Origin: Leptofilum sp050292445
GTDB taxonomy: Bacteria; Chloroflexota; Anaerolineae; Promineifilales; Promineifilaceae
Reading direction: 5' to 3'
DNA length: 17,875 bases
Assembly: GCA_050292445.1 (NCBI GenBank)
Contig: JBNKLQ010000115.1
Coordinates: forward strand, 1 to 17,875
Positions 1-6,635 of this stretch are shown piece by piece. A program made the translations under genes and the position numbers. Position 1 is the stretch's first letter, and each line of letters begins with the position of its first letter. The notes below the pieces were generated by a model. The model made no database searches, was not told the origin of the DNA, and saw nothing but the letters and a program-made list of their open reading frames with translations.

Positions 1-156
1 TTTCGAGCCGCTTTTGGCGGCCAGTTTGGCCAATCCCTTTGCGCCTGGCAGGACACATACTTGGCCAAGTTTAGAAGGATTTCTCGGAGGACCTCGAAAT
101 GACAAGAGAGGGTTGTTGGTTAAATTCCCGGCTCAATTCAGTTTGCGATGTAAGAA

Positions 157-186
157 ATCAGCGTTTATCTGCGTAAATCAGCGTCC
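157..186 (+). repeat. 30-nt intergenic repeat unit, GCGT variant
   Basis: A 30-base unit made of three short blocks, ATCAGCGTTT, ATCTGCGTAA and ATCAGCGTCC. It matches the right arm of the inverted repeat at 2186-2215 block for block: that arm has GTGT wherever this copy has GCGT, and the first block reads ATCTG rather than ATCAG. It lies upstream of the regulator gene and is not coding. It belongs to the same family as the degenerate element at 1066-1134. Confidence 0.75.
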
Positions 187-224
187 TATTCTTCTGGTTT
201 TGCAGTAGCCTGCAATTTCGGATA

Positions 225-245
225 GGGCTATAATTTTTCAAGCCC
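225..245 (+). promoter_or_regulatory. Candidate promoter -10 inside a small inverted repeat
   Basis: A perfect TATAAT lies at 229-234, only 11 bases before the ATG at 246. I see no clear -35 at 16-18 bases spacing and no Shine-Dalgarno sequence. The -10 is flanked by a five-base inverted repeat, GGGCT (225-229) and AGCCC (241-245), the second arm touching the start codon. If TATAAT is used, transcription would begin about 5 bases before the ATG, giving an almost leaderless message. A repressor could bind the inverted repeat over the -10. Both are inferences. Confidence 0.4.
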
Positions 246-935
246 ATGATTCGAATTATTGTTGTTCACCAAACTCGTTTGATTGCCAGCCTGATTGCTT
301 CTGTACTAACCGAAGAAGAAGGTATTTACGTGGCGGGTCTGGCCACCTCGGTTGAGGAAGCGCTGGGCAAAGTGGAACGTAGCAACTGCAACATGATGTT
401 GGTGGCCGCCACGCTGCCCAACCAGGGGGCGCTGACTCTCACCCAGGAAATGGTCAAGCTGGACCCCACCGTCAAGGTCATGGTCATCGGTATGCCCGAT
501 TCGGAGAACATGATTTTGCAATACGTGATGGCTGGGGCTTCTGGTTACGTTTTGCAGGATGTGACCACAGAACGGCTGCTAGAAAATATCTGGGCGGCGC
601 ATAATGAAAAGGCGCTTATTTCGCCGGACATTGCTGCCACGCTCATTAACCAGCTGGCGGAACTGGCCCGCGTCTCCTCGCAGCAAGCACTGGACCCCCT
701 GGCCGTAGAAGAGCTTACGCCGCGCGAGCGGGATGTGCTCAACCTCATCGGTGAGGGGATGACCAACCAGAAAATTGCCGAGCGGTTGGTGGTGGAAGTC
801 GGCACCGTCAAGACGCACGTGCACAATATCCTCAATAAATTGGACGTGGCCAACCGTGAAGAAGCGTCCGCTTTTCTCCCCTTTTTAGAAGATGAAGCAG
901 AGGATGGCCCAGAAACGGCCGTTTCCGACACCTAA
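246..935 (+). CDS. NarL/LuxR-family regulator with degenerate receiver domain
   Basis: A 229-residue cytoplasmic transcription regulator. Residues 1-115 have the fold pattern of a NarL-type receiver, including AGASGYVLQD at 96-105. Residues 156-207 form a canonical LuxR/GerE helix-turn-helix (LTPRERDVLNLIGEG, then TVKTHVHNILNKL), so DNA binding is expected. The receiver has lost its chemistry: the acidic pair is His8-Gln9, the phosphoacceptor Asp is Ala54, the switch Thr/Ser is Gly82 and the conserved Lys is Gln104. It should not be phosphorylated in the usual way. Known atypical NarL-type regulators (RedZ, WhiI) act without phosphorylation, and this one may sense a ligand or be constitutive. 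The acidic tail after 210 ends in PETAVSDT, encoded by an ACGGCCGT-type palindrome. There is no Shine-Dalgarno; the start is set by the REC pattern beginning at MIRIIVV. The target is unknown. Confidence 0.9.
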   Translation: MIRIIVVHQTRLIASLIASVLTEEEGIYVAGLATSVEEALGKVERSNCNMMLVAATLPNQGALTLTQEMVKLDPTVKVMVIGMPDSENMILQYVMAGASGYVLQDVTTERLLENIWAAHNEKALISPDIAATLINQLAELARVSSQQALDPLAVEELTPRERDVLNLIGEGMTNQKIAERLVVEVGTVKTHVHNILNKLDVANREEASAFLPFLEDEAEDGPETAVSDT

Positions 936-1029
936 CCCCCAACCTCTATCCCCGTCTATACCCCATCTCTCTACCCTGACCCATTCCAGTTTACCCGTTT
1001 TTTTTCATACTTAAGACAAACTTTCACTT

Positions 1030-1048
1030 CATTGCAAAGGATGCAATG
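1030..1048. repeat. Small hairpin upstream of stress-protein gene
   Basis: CATTGC (1030-1035) and GCAATG (1043-1048) form a perfect 6-base stem with a 7-base loop, about 105 bases before the start at 1154. It has no trailing T-run in either direction, so it is not an intrinsic terminator. It could be an operator half-site pair or chance. Confidence 0.3.
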
Positions 1049-1065
1049 AGCATCACAATGAAATA

Positions 1066-1134
1066 GAACGCTGATTTACCTGATTACCCTGATTACAGAA
1101 AAGTCATCAGGAAGATCATGGTGATCAGCGTCCC
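1066..1134. repeat. Degenerate inverted repeat of the ATCAG/CTGAT family
   Basis: The left part contains repeated CTGATT blocks (CTGATTTACC, TGATTACC, CTGATTAC, about 1071-1096). The right part contains the complementary ATCAGG, GATCATGG and GATCAGCGTCC blocks (1105-1133). The end ATCAGCGTCC is identical to the end of the unit at 157-186. The whole is a weaker version of the hairpin at 2151-2215. An in-frame ATG at 1118 falls inside this element, which is one reason to reject it as the start of the next gene. Confidence 0.6.
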
Positions 1135-1142
1135 ATTATCAC

Positions 1143-1147
1143 AGGAG
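1143..1147 (+). promoter_or_regulatory. Ribosome binding site AGGAG deciding the start at 1154
   Basis: AGGAG lies six bases before ATG 1154. The earlier in-frame ATG at 1118 has no such site and lies within a dispersed repeat. Confidence 0.75.
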
Positions 1148-1153
1148 AATCTC

Positions 1154-2062
1154 ATGCACGTCGTTATGAGTGCTTTTTCAGAACTGGCCCAGGCAGAAAC
1201 GGCCGTCGCCAACCTGCAAACAGCCGGATTCAGCAATGACAAGATTGGGGCGCTCATGCGCCACGATTTGGCTCAGCTGGAAGCAGCTGATGAGGCATTG
1301 ATGGGGGCTGGTATGGGGGCTTTGGCCGGAACGGCCGTTGGCGGTCTGTTTGGCTTGCTCATCGGAGCTACAGCGATCACTGTGCCAATTTTTGGCCCGA
1401 TTTTGGCCAGCGGACTGGTCGCCACCACGTTGGGTGGCGCGGCTACCGGAGCCGTTTACGGCACTTTGTTGGGCCTGGTCGTCAAGCTGGGGCTGATGGG
1501 GGAAGATGCCCAATTTTACACAGACGCCCTGGCCAATGATGGGGTCATCATATTCGTAGAGGCGCACGGCGAACGGGCGGCGGAGGCGTGGCGTATTATG
1601 CATGAAGCGAAAGCCACCCGCACGCAAAGCACCATGTTGGGCCAATCGCAAAACACATCGATTGCCATGCCGGTCACCGGCTTGTTTCCAGATTCCGCAG
1701 AGGCCAGCCAGGCGATGAAGCGGTTGTTGGCTGAAGGCATTGACCAAGGGGAAATTTATTTGATTGATGCCATGAACATGAAAGAGGCGGGCGGGCGAGA
1801 CGGCCGTTTCCCTTTCCGCTATGCCCTATCACCCGTGGGCGTAGCACCTGTGCCCGTCCCACCAACCGAAGCCGGCCGCCAAACGGCCGAATCCCGCCTG
1901 ACCAGGCTAGGCATCGACGAATCAGACGCGCCATTTTACCTGGACGCTGTGCGGCAGGGTGGGGCATTGCTCATCGTAACCACAGATGACAAAGAAGAAG
2001 CGGCCACCAGCCGCACCATCATGAAAGCGATGGACGCAACCCAAATGGCGGCACTTGCTTAA
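1154..2062 (+). CDS. Duplicated YflT-like stress protein with glycine-zipper membrane segment
   Basis: A 302-residue protein of the general stress protein 17M/YflT type. It has two similar halves. The first has an N-terminal segment at about 6-34 (FSELAQAETAVANLQTAGF), a glycine-rich hydrophobic region at about 51-113 with GxxxG spacing (two helices likely), and a closing segment at 118-152 with DAQFYTDAL...RIMHEA. The second repeats the opening segment at 176-205 (LFPDSAEASQAMKRLLAEGI) and the closing segment at 258-293 (DAPFYLDAV...RTIMKAM). It has no glycine-rich insert, only a Pro-rich linker at about 227-240. It probably sits in or on the membrane. Glycine-zipper stress proteins of this sort are linked to envelope or osmotic stress, but no biochemical role is established. 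Its neighbour is a cation/proton antiporter on the same strand, consistent with a stress-response setting. Confidence 0.75.
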   Translation: MHVVMSAFSELAQAETAVANLQTAGFSNDKIGALMRHDLAQLEAADEALMGAGMGALAGTAVGGLFGLLIGATAITVPIFGPILASGLVATTLGGAATGAVYGTLLGLVVKLGLMGEDAQFYTDALANDGVIIFVEAHGERAAEAWRIMHEAKATRTQSTMLGQSQNTSIAMPVTGLFPDSAEASQAMKRLLAEGIDQGEIYLIDAMNMKEAGGRDGRFPFRYALSPVGVAPVPVPPTEAGRQTAESRLTRLGIDESDAPFYLDAVRQGGALLIVTTDDKEEAATSRTIMKAMDATQMAALA

Positions 2063-2150
2063 CGTCCCATAAACAATCAAACCAAATTTGCGACGTGGCG
2101 CAGGATTAACGATCCAAACGCTGCGTCGTTTGTATATGAAAGAGTTTAAG

Positions 2151-2215
2151 GGACACAGATAAACACTGATTTACACAGATTTTTTATCTGTGTTTATCTG
2201 TGTAAATCAGTGTCC
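2151..2215. repeat. Long imperfect inverted repeat (30-nt arms, 5-nt T loop)
   Basis: Left arm 2151-2180 (GGACACAGAT, AAACACTGAT, TTACACAGAT), loop TTTTT 2181-2185, right arm 2186-2215 (ATCTGTGTTT, ATCTGTGTAA, ATCAGTGTCC). The arms pair at about 24 of 30 positions. Each arm is itself three near-identical 10-base blocks, so alternative registers can pair. It ends 8 bases before the ribosome binding site of the antiporter gene, so an RNA hairpin here could affect its translation. The T-run is in the loop and not after the stem, so it is not a standard terminator. Confidence 0.8.
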
Positions 2216-2223
2216 AATTGTCT

Positions 2224-2229
2224 GAGGAG
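2224..2229 (+). promoter_or_regulatory. Ribosome binding site GAGGAG deciding a GTG start at 2236
   Basis: GAGGAG lies six bases before GTG 2236. The upstream in-frame TTG at 2218 would put this site inside the coding region and would begin almost at the edge of the inverted repeat, so GTG 2236 is preferred. Confidence 0.75.
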
Positions 2230-2235
2230 TTTATT

Positions 2236-4092
2236 GTGCACGAACATTTATTGCTTGGGGTTGCGGCCGTTGTGGTCTTGGGGGTTTTGGCCCAATGGTT
2301 GGCCTGGCGGCTGCGGCTGCCTTCGATTTTATTGTTGTTGATGATTGGTCTGGTAGCCGGGCCGATGACAGGACTCCTTTCGCCAGAGGAAGTGCTTGGT
2401 GACCTGTTGTTTCCGCTTGTTTCCCTGGCGGTGGGCTACATTTTGTACGAAGGTGGCTTAAGTTTGCGGGTTAAGGAGCTGCGCGAGGTGGGGGTGGTGG
2501 TGTTGAGCCTCACCAGCATTGGTGTGGCCGTGACTTGGGTGTTGGGCGCGCTGGCCGCTCGCTTTTTACTCCAGCTCGCCTGGCCGCTAGCGATTTTGTT
2601 AACGGCCGTTCTCGTGGTTACCGGCCCTACCGTCATTGGCCCGCTGCTGCGCCAGATTCGGCCCAAGGGCAAAACAATGGCCATCCTCAAGTGGGAAGGC
2701 ATCCTGATAGATCCCATTGGTGCGGTTTTGGCTGTGCTGGTTTTTGAAGCCATTTTGTCTGGGCAGTTGCAGCAGGCTCCGCTGCTTATTGTGCAGGGGG
2801 TGTTGATTACCGCGCTGGTGGGCGTGGTGATTGGGTTGCTGGCGGCTGGTTTGATGTGGCTGCTGCTGTCACGTTATTGGGTGCCGGATCAGTTGCACAA
2901 CGGCGTCTCTTTGATGTTTGTCACGCTGGCTTTTGTCCTTAGCGATTTGCTGCATCCAGAATCTGGCCTGTTGGCCGTGACCGTGATGGGCTTTGCTTTA
3001 GCCAACCAGAAGCAGGTGCCCATCAAGCAGATTGAGGAATTTAAGAAAAGCGTCCGTGATTTGTTGATTGCGGGCTTGTTCATTATTTTGGCAGCACGGC
3101 TTTCCTGGGCTGATTTTGCCCAGATTGTATGGTGGCGCGGCGCGCTGTTTGTGGCCTTTTTGGTGCTGCTGGTGCGGCCTGCGGCCGTTTTCATTTCCAC
3201 CTTGCGCGCTGATTTATCCGTAAAAGAAAAAACGTTTCTTTCCTGGATGGCCCCTCGGGGCATTGTGGCCGCAGCGGTGGCTTCTTTGTTTGCCTTGCGC
3301 CTGGAAGAAGCGGGCTTTGCCGGGTCAGAGGCCCTTGTAGCGCTTACGTTTCTGGTGATTTTGTCCACTGTGGTCATCTATGGCCTGACGGCCGCTCCCC
3401 TGGCCCGGTGGCTAGGTATTGCTGAGGACGATCCGCAGGGCATCCTTTTTATGGGAGCACATTCCCTGGTGCGGGAGCTGGCCCAGCTGTTGCAAGCCCA
3501 CGACGTTCGGGTGGTTCTGGCCGATTCCAATTATCGCAATCATTCTGCCGCGCGCATGGCTGGCTTGACGTCGTATTACGGCAAGATGCTGGATGAGTCG
3601 CTTTTGGAGTCGATTGACTTGTCGGGGATCGGCCGTTTTTTGGCGATGACGCCGAATGATGAAGCTAATGCCCTGGCCGTGCTCCATTTTGGCGAAGAGT
3701 TGGGCCGGTCGGAGGCATATCAGCTTCAGGCGGGCGATGCTGTGGACCAAAGCGCCGAGCAGCGGGTGCCTCGTCATCTGCACGGCCGTATTTTGTTCCA
3801 ACCAGCGCTCACCTGTGCCCAACTGCATGCCCTGTTTGATGAGGGAGCTCAGCTCAAATCAACTTCGCTGACCCAGGAATTTACCTACGAAGATTTCCAG
3901 GCGAGATATCCGGGAACGGCCGTATCGCTCTTCCTCATCAACAAAAACGGCCGTCTAGACATCTTTGCCGCCGATGGCGAGGTGGTGCCCAGGGCTGGCG
4001 ATACCTTGATTAGCCTGGTGGCCGAGCCGGAGCTGCGACCCATCTTCAATGGTAATGGTGCAGAGAGAGAGGGTTACTTTGTAAAAGGATAG
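2236..4092 (+). CDS. CPA1 (NhaP-like) Na+/H+ or K+/H+ antiporter with C-terminal TrkA-like domain
   Basis: A 618-residue inner-membrane monovalent cation/proton antiporter. Residues 1-395 hold about a dozen hydrophobic helices. Family marks are YILYEGGLSL (68-77), TGPTVIGPLLR (129-139), EGILIDPIGA with acidic Glu154/Asp159 at the expected ion-binding helix (154-163), and a helix with APRGIVAAA (339-347), whose Arg341 matches the conserved CPA1 arginine. After residue 400 a soluble region follows the TrkA-N plan: a short strand and turn FMGAHSLVREL (405-415) with a degenerate glycine motif, then VVLADSN (426-432). Another soluble segment follows to the end, suggesting nucleotide-linked or ligand gating. 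Which cation is moved cannot be read from the sequence. It lies 173 bases after the stress-protein gene on the same strand, and its last 19 bases overlap the convergent gene. Confidence 0.88.
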   Translation: MHEHLLLGVAAVVVLGVLAQWLAWRLRLPSILLLLMIGLVAGPMTGLLSPEEVLGDLLFPLVSLAVGYILYEGGLSLRVKELREVGVVVLSLTSIGVAVTWVLGALAARFLLQLAWPLAILLTAVLVVTGPTVIGPLLRQIRPKGKTMAILKWEGILIDPIGAVLAVLVFEAILSGQLQQAPLLIVQGVLITALVGVVIGLLAAGLMWLLLSRYWVPDQLHNGVSLMFVTLAFVLSDLLHPESGLLAVTVMGFALANQKQVPIKQIEEFKKSVRDLLIAGLFIILAARLSWADFAQIVWWRGALFVAFLVLLVRPAAVFISTLRADLSVKEKTFLSWMAPRGIVAAAVASLFALRLEEAGFAGSEALVALTFLVILSTVVIYGLTAAPLARWLGIAEDDPQGILFMGAHSLVRELAQLLQAHDVRVVLADSNYRNHSAARMAGLTSYYGKMLDESLLESIDLSGIGRFLAMTPNDEANALAVLHFGEELGRSEAYQLQAGDAVDQSAEQRVPRHLHGRILFQPALTCAQLHALFDEGAQLKSTSLTQEFTYEDFQARYPGTAVSLFLINKNGRLDIFAADGEVVPRAGDTLISLVAEPELRPIFNGNGAEREGYFVKG

Positions 4093-6491
4093 CCCATTGA
4101 GGATTGTTCTTTGGCGCTGGTGAGGTCATTCTGCTGACTGTTAACTAAAAAGCCGATGGCCTCATCGTTATTCGTGCCGTCCATCAGCACGTTTAGACGC
4201 CAACCCTTGGTAACCTTTGGTAAATCGATCACTTTTAGATAAGGAGCCAGTTTATCATCCTCTGGTAAGAACTTGGTTAAGCTGTTGGGCGCTAGCCGGA
4301 AGAAAGGCCAGTTAAAGCTGGCCCCTTCCAAATGCAGTGGAATTGGCAGCGAATGGATGCCCGATTCCACCAAATCCTGGAAAAAATGGGTACCGTAAGA
4401 CAGTTCTGGTGGCTTGCCGTCCTGCGCAACGCCCAGCTCGATGAGCACTTTGGTATTGTAGATGTCGGCATAGGTGACGCGTACGCCCAGCTCTAAATTA
4501 GTACTGCCCCAACGCCCTGGCCCAATCAAAATGAAGGATTCCCCTTCCATCTGCTTGTTAAGCCGGCCAATGACCCGGCCCAGCTCCAGCTTGGTGTTGT
4601 TGTCGGGAATCTGCCGGTATTTTTCTGGATTGACAAAGATGATATAGCGTATTTGTTCGGCACGGCCGTTGGGGATGAGTCCGCGCGAGGTAAAGAGAAC
4701 ATGCGTCTTGGGTACGTCGGTGGGGATCTCAACCAGGTCTTCATTTTTGCGCTGGCTAAGGGGGCGGCATTGCAGCAGATGGAGCTTAAAGTCAGGATAC
4801 GGCCGTCCTGGTATTACCTCAACGGTGAATTCCATATCGACCGGGGTTTTATACCCCTTTTCCAGACGGTCTAAGGCGGTGCGCATCAGCGTGATAAATT
4901 TGCGGTCGCGCACCAGGGCGTTAAATGTCAGCACAAATCGGTCATTTTTTTCCAGGCCACCCACTGAGAGAATGCGCTGTAAATAATCTCCCTTGTCTTG
5001 TGAAGCGATATAACGCAGATCGGGGTAATCTAGCCCCAGCACATCGTTGACGGGCAAGGTAATAAACTCATTTTTCTCCAGGTCAACCAGATCGACGTAC
5101 CATTGGGCATATTGACGCTGGGCAGCGGGCGTGGCTTCTGGGCGCAGCTGGGGGTGGCTGAGGGCAATCATGCGCGGGTAATCGTTATCCACCCGGTCTA
5201 CAGCGCGCGTGCCGATGCCCCAAACGATGCGCAAAAAGCCAGCTTCTCGCTCAATTTTGGGATGCCAACGGAAAGGATTGCGACTGAAGGCCACTCCGGC
5301 GATGGTTGGTAGAAAGTAACGGCCGTATCGCTGGCCACGCACACGTTGCAGCAGCACGCCCATCCGTTCATCATAATCAATCAGCCCGTGGTGCTGCCGG
5401 TACAAAATGGCGTCTGGATTGATGGTGCTGGCATAAACGCGCCGGATGGCATCCAGCAAATCCTGCAAGTTTTCCTCTGGGGTTCCCTGATTAGGGCAAA
5501 AGTAGCTGCTGTATTTGCCTGCAAAAGAGAAGCCAAAATTATCTTCCAGCAGGCTGGATGAGCGGACAATGATGGGATCGTCCCCGAACTGTTGCAATAC
5601 GTCACGTAGGTCTGCCTCAATGGCTTCCGGGAATCGTCCCGCTAAATGCTTAGCCTCAATTTGCGGATGATCCCGACGAATTTCGTCCAGTGGTCGGTAT
5701 TTCTGGTTCATGAAGTTTTCCAGATTATTCATCAGCCGGAAATCATAAATAACCTCACTGCCCAGAAAGTAAGAATCAGGAATTTCAACAAATTCGCTAA
5801 TGTCCGGGCCGCCATCCGTGGGCTGCTGCTGCAAAATCTTCCAGGCGAGGATCATGCCAGCTGCCTTGCCGCCAATTTTGCCGCCGCCAATGCGCCGTTG
5901 GTAGATGTTGCGTAAATCAGCAATGCTCAGAACGTGTTTGGCCACAGCAATAAAACGCAGCTGATCGCTAATCATGCCCTTGATGAGCACCACTTTTATC
6001 TCTTGCAGATGATGTTTAACTTTTTCTCGACGATCAGGTGGCAGGGCTTCGTATAGTTCACCCTGGCGGAATAACATTTCCCACGGGGCAATTTCCGGAT
6101 TAAAGGTGAGTTCGATGGAGTCGGTATGTCCAGGCTGGCTGTCTAGCACATCCTTAATGATGGAATCGAGCAGGGCCAGGCTAAAGTTACTGGCAAAGTA
6201 GGCGTCTGTTTGGTAATCGCGAATACGATCCTTGCGCTTTTGCCAGATATGGGCCTGTTCTTGTCCGAACGGATCGTACAAGCCTTCCCGCCGTTGGGAT
6301 TCCAGCGCTTTTGCTTTTACCTCGGCCGTAAATTTTTCCTGATCGATGATGCCTCGTTGGAACAGCGCTTCACGCATCCGCACGCGAATATCGTAAGCCA
6401 GTGTGGGATATTGGGCCAGCTTAATGTAAATATCAATCGTTGGCGTAATGCTGCGCAGCGGGCGTGAACTTTTTGGTACCGGGTGAGGCAT
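4074..6491 (-). CDS. PEP/pyruvate-binding (PPDK N-terminal-like ATP-grasp) domain protein
   Basis: An 805-residue cytoplasmic protein. The N-terminal ~195 residues are helical and not recognised. Residues ~200-435 carry the nucleotide-binding pattern of PEP synthase and pyruvate phosphate dikinase: RIGGGKIGGKAAG (200-212), IIVRSSSLLEDN (307-318) followed by FSFAGKYSS (321-329), GVAFSRNPF (399-407) and VWGIGTRAVDRV (423-434). The phosphohistidine swivel motif (Gly-Gly-x-x-Ser-His) and the C-terminal PEP/pyruvate TIM barrel are not visible. It therefore probably binds ATP and transfers phosphate to an unknown acceptor, but is unlikely to be a complete PEP synthase. The C-terminal third has a strong patch ILIGPGRWGSTNLELGVRV of unknown role. 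The start has GGGAG seven bases upstream (complement of 6499-6503). The 3' end overlaps the antiporter gene by 19 bases, so the two messages are complementary there. Confidence 0.8.
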   Translation of the reverse strand: MPHPVPKSSRPLRSITPTIDIYIKLAQYPTLAYDIRVRMREALFQRGIIDQEKFTAEVKAKALESQRREGLYDPFGQEQAHIWQKRKDRIRDYQTDAYFASNFSLALLDSIIKDVLDSQPGHTDSIELTFNPEIAPWEMLFRQGELYEALPPDRREKVKHHLQEIKVVLIKGMISDQLRFIAVAKHVLSIADLRNIYQRRIGGGKIGGKAAGMILAWKILQQQPTDGGPDISEFVEIPDSYFLGSEVIYDFRLMNNLENFMNQKYRPLDEIRRDHPQIEAKHLAGRFPEAIEADLRDVLQQFGDDPIIVRSSSLLEDNFGFSFAGKYSSYFCPNQGTPEENLQDLLDAIRRVYASTINPDAILYRQHHGLIDYDERMGVLLQRVRGQRYGRYFLPTIAGVAFSRNPFRWHPKIEREAGFLRIVWGIGTRAVDRVDNDYPRMIALSHPQLRPEATPAAQRQYAQWYVDLVDLEKNEFITLPVNDVLGLDYPDLRYIASQDKGDYLQRILSVGGLEKNDRFVLTFNALVRDRKFITLMRTALDRLEKGYKTPVDMEFTVEVIPGRPYPDFKLHLLQCRPLSQRKNEDLVEIPTDVPKTHVLFTSRGLIPNGRAEQIRYIIFVNPEKYRQIPDNNTKLELGRVIGRLNKQMEGESFILIGPGRWGSTNLELGVRVTYADIYNTKVLIELGVAQDGKPPELSYGTHFFQDLVESGIHSLPIPLHLEGASFNWPFFRLAPNSLTKFLPEDDKLAPYLKVIDLPKVTKGWRLNVLMDGTNNDEAIGFLVNSQQNDLTSAKEQSSMGYPFTK

Positions 6492-6635
6492 TTTGTTTCT
6501 CCCTTTTGTTACTGCTCGCCATTATACCGCAGGTTGCCTGGTTGCCAGATTGCGAGTAAAACGGATTGGTTTTTAATGGTTGGTGATGCTACAAACTAGC
6601 CACCAACTACCAGCACCTATTAATAAAGGAGCAAT
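6492..6635. promoter_or_regulatory. Divergent intergenic region between PPDK-like and HIT genes
   Basis: This 144-base gap must hold promoters for both directions. For the plus gene a weak pair TTGGTT (6566-6571) and TACAAA (6590-6595), 18 bases apart, is possible. An imperfect inverted repeat TGGTTGGTG (6577-6585) / CACCAACTA (6601-6609), 8 of 9 paired, covers the proposed -10. A good AAAGGAG (6625-6631) precedes ATG 6636. For the minus gene I see only its ribosome binding site. Confidence 0.3.

Larger units (their letters stand above)
1..245. other. Non-coding left edge with small palindromes
   Basis: I see no convincing gene here. A 64-codon open frame at 14-208 has no ribosome binding site, no recognisable protein pattern, and runs through the intergenic repeat unit at 157-186, so it is rejected. 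The stretch contains a perfect 12-base palindrome, ACTTGGCCAAGT (59-70), a related TTTGGCCAA at about 24-32, and a bulged hairpin around 81-98 (TTCTCGGAGG / CCTCGAA). This looks like debris of dispersed intergenic repeats. A short frame open from base 1 to a stop at 100-102 could be the tail of an upstream gene, but I cannot recognise it. Confidence 0.5.

Noticed and set aside
14..208. A 64-codon open frame on the plus strand
   Set aside because: No ribosome binding site, no family pattern, and it reads through the 30-nt intergenic repeat unit.
545..931. A 128-codon antisense frame over the regulator
   Set aside because: Ser/Thr/Arg-rich translation typical of antisense reading of a real gene; no start signal.
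1118..1153. Upstream in-frame ATG for the stress-protein gene
   Set aside because: It lies within a dispersed repeat and has no ribosome binding site; ATG 1154 has AGGAG at six bases.
1178..1747. A 189-codon antisense frame over the stress protein
   Set aside because: Low-complexity His/Gln/Arg-rich product and no ribosome binding site; the sense frame has a duplicated domain pattern.
2151..2215. Intrinsic terminator of the stress-protein gene
   Set aside because: The T-run is in the loop and not after the stem, and the hairpin is nearer to the next gene's ribosome binding site than to the preceding stop.
157..2215. CRISPR-like array from the repeated 30-nt units
   Set aside because: Only three copies, irregular spacing of about a kilobase with genes between, and inverted forms; no cas genes.
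2218..2235. TTG start for the antiporter
   Set aside because: GTG 2236 has GAGGAG at ideal spacing, and TTG 2218 sits just after the inverted repeat.
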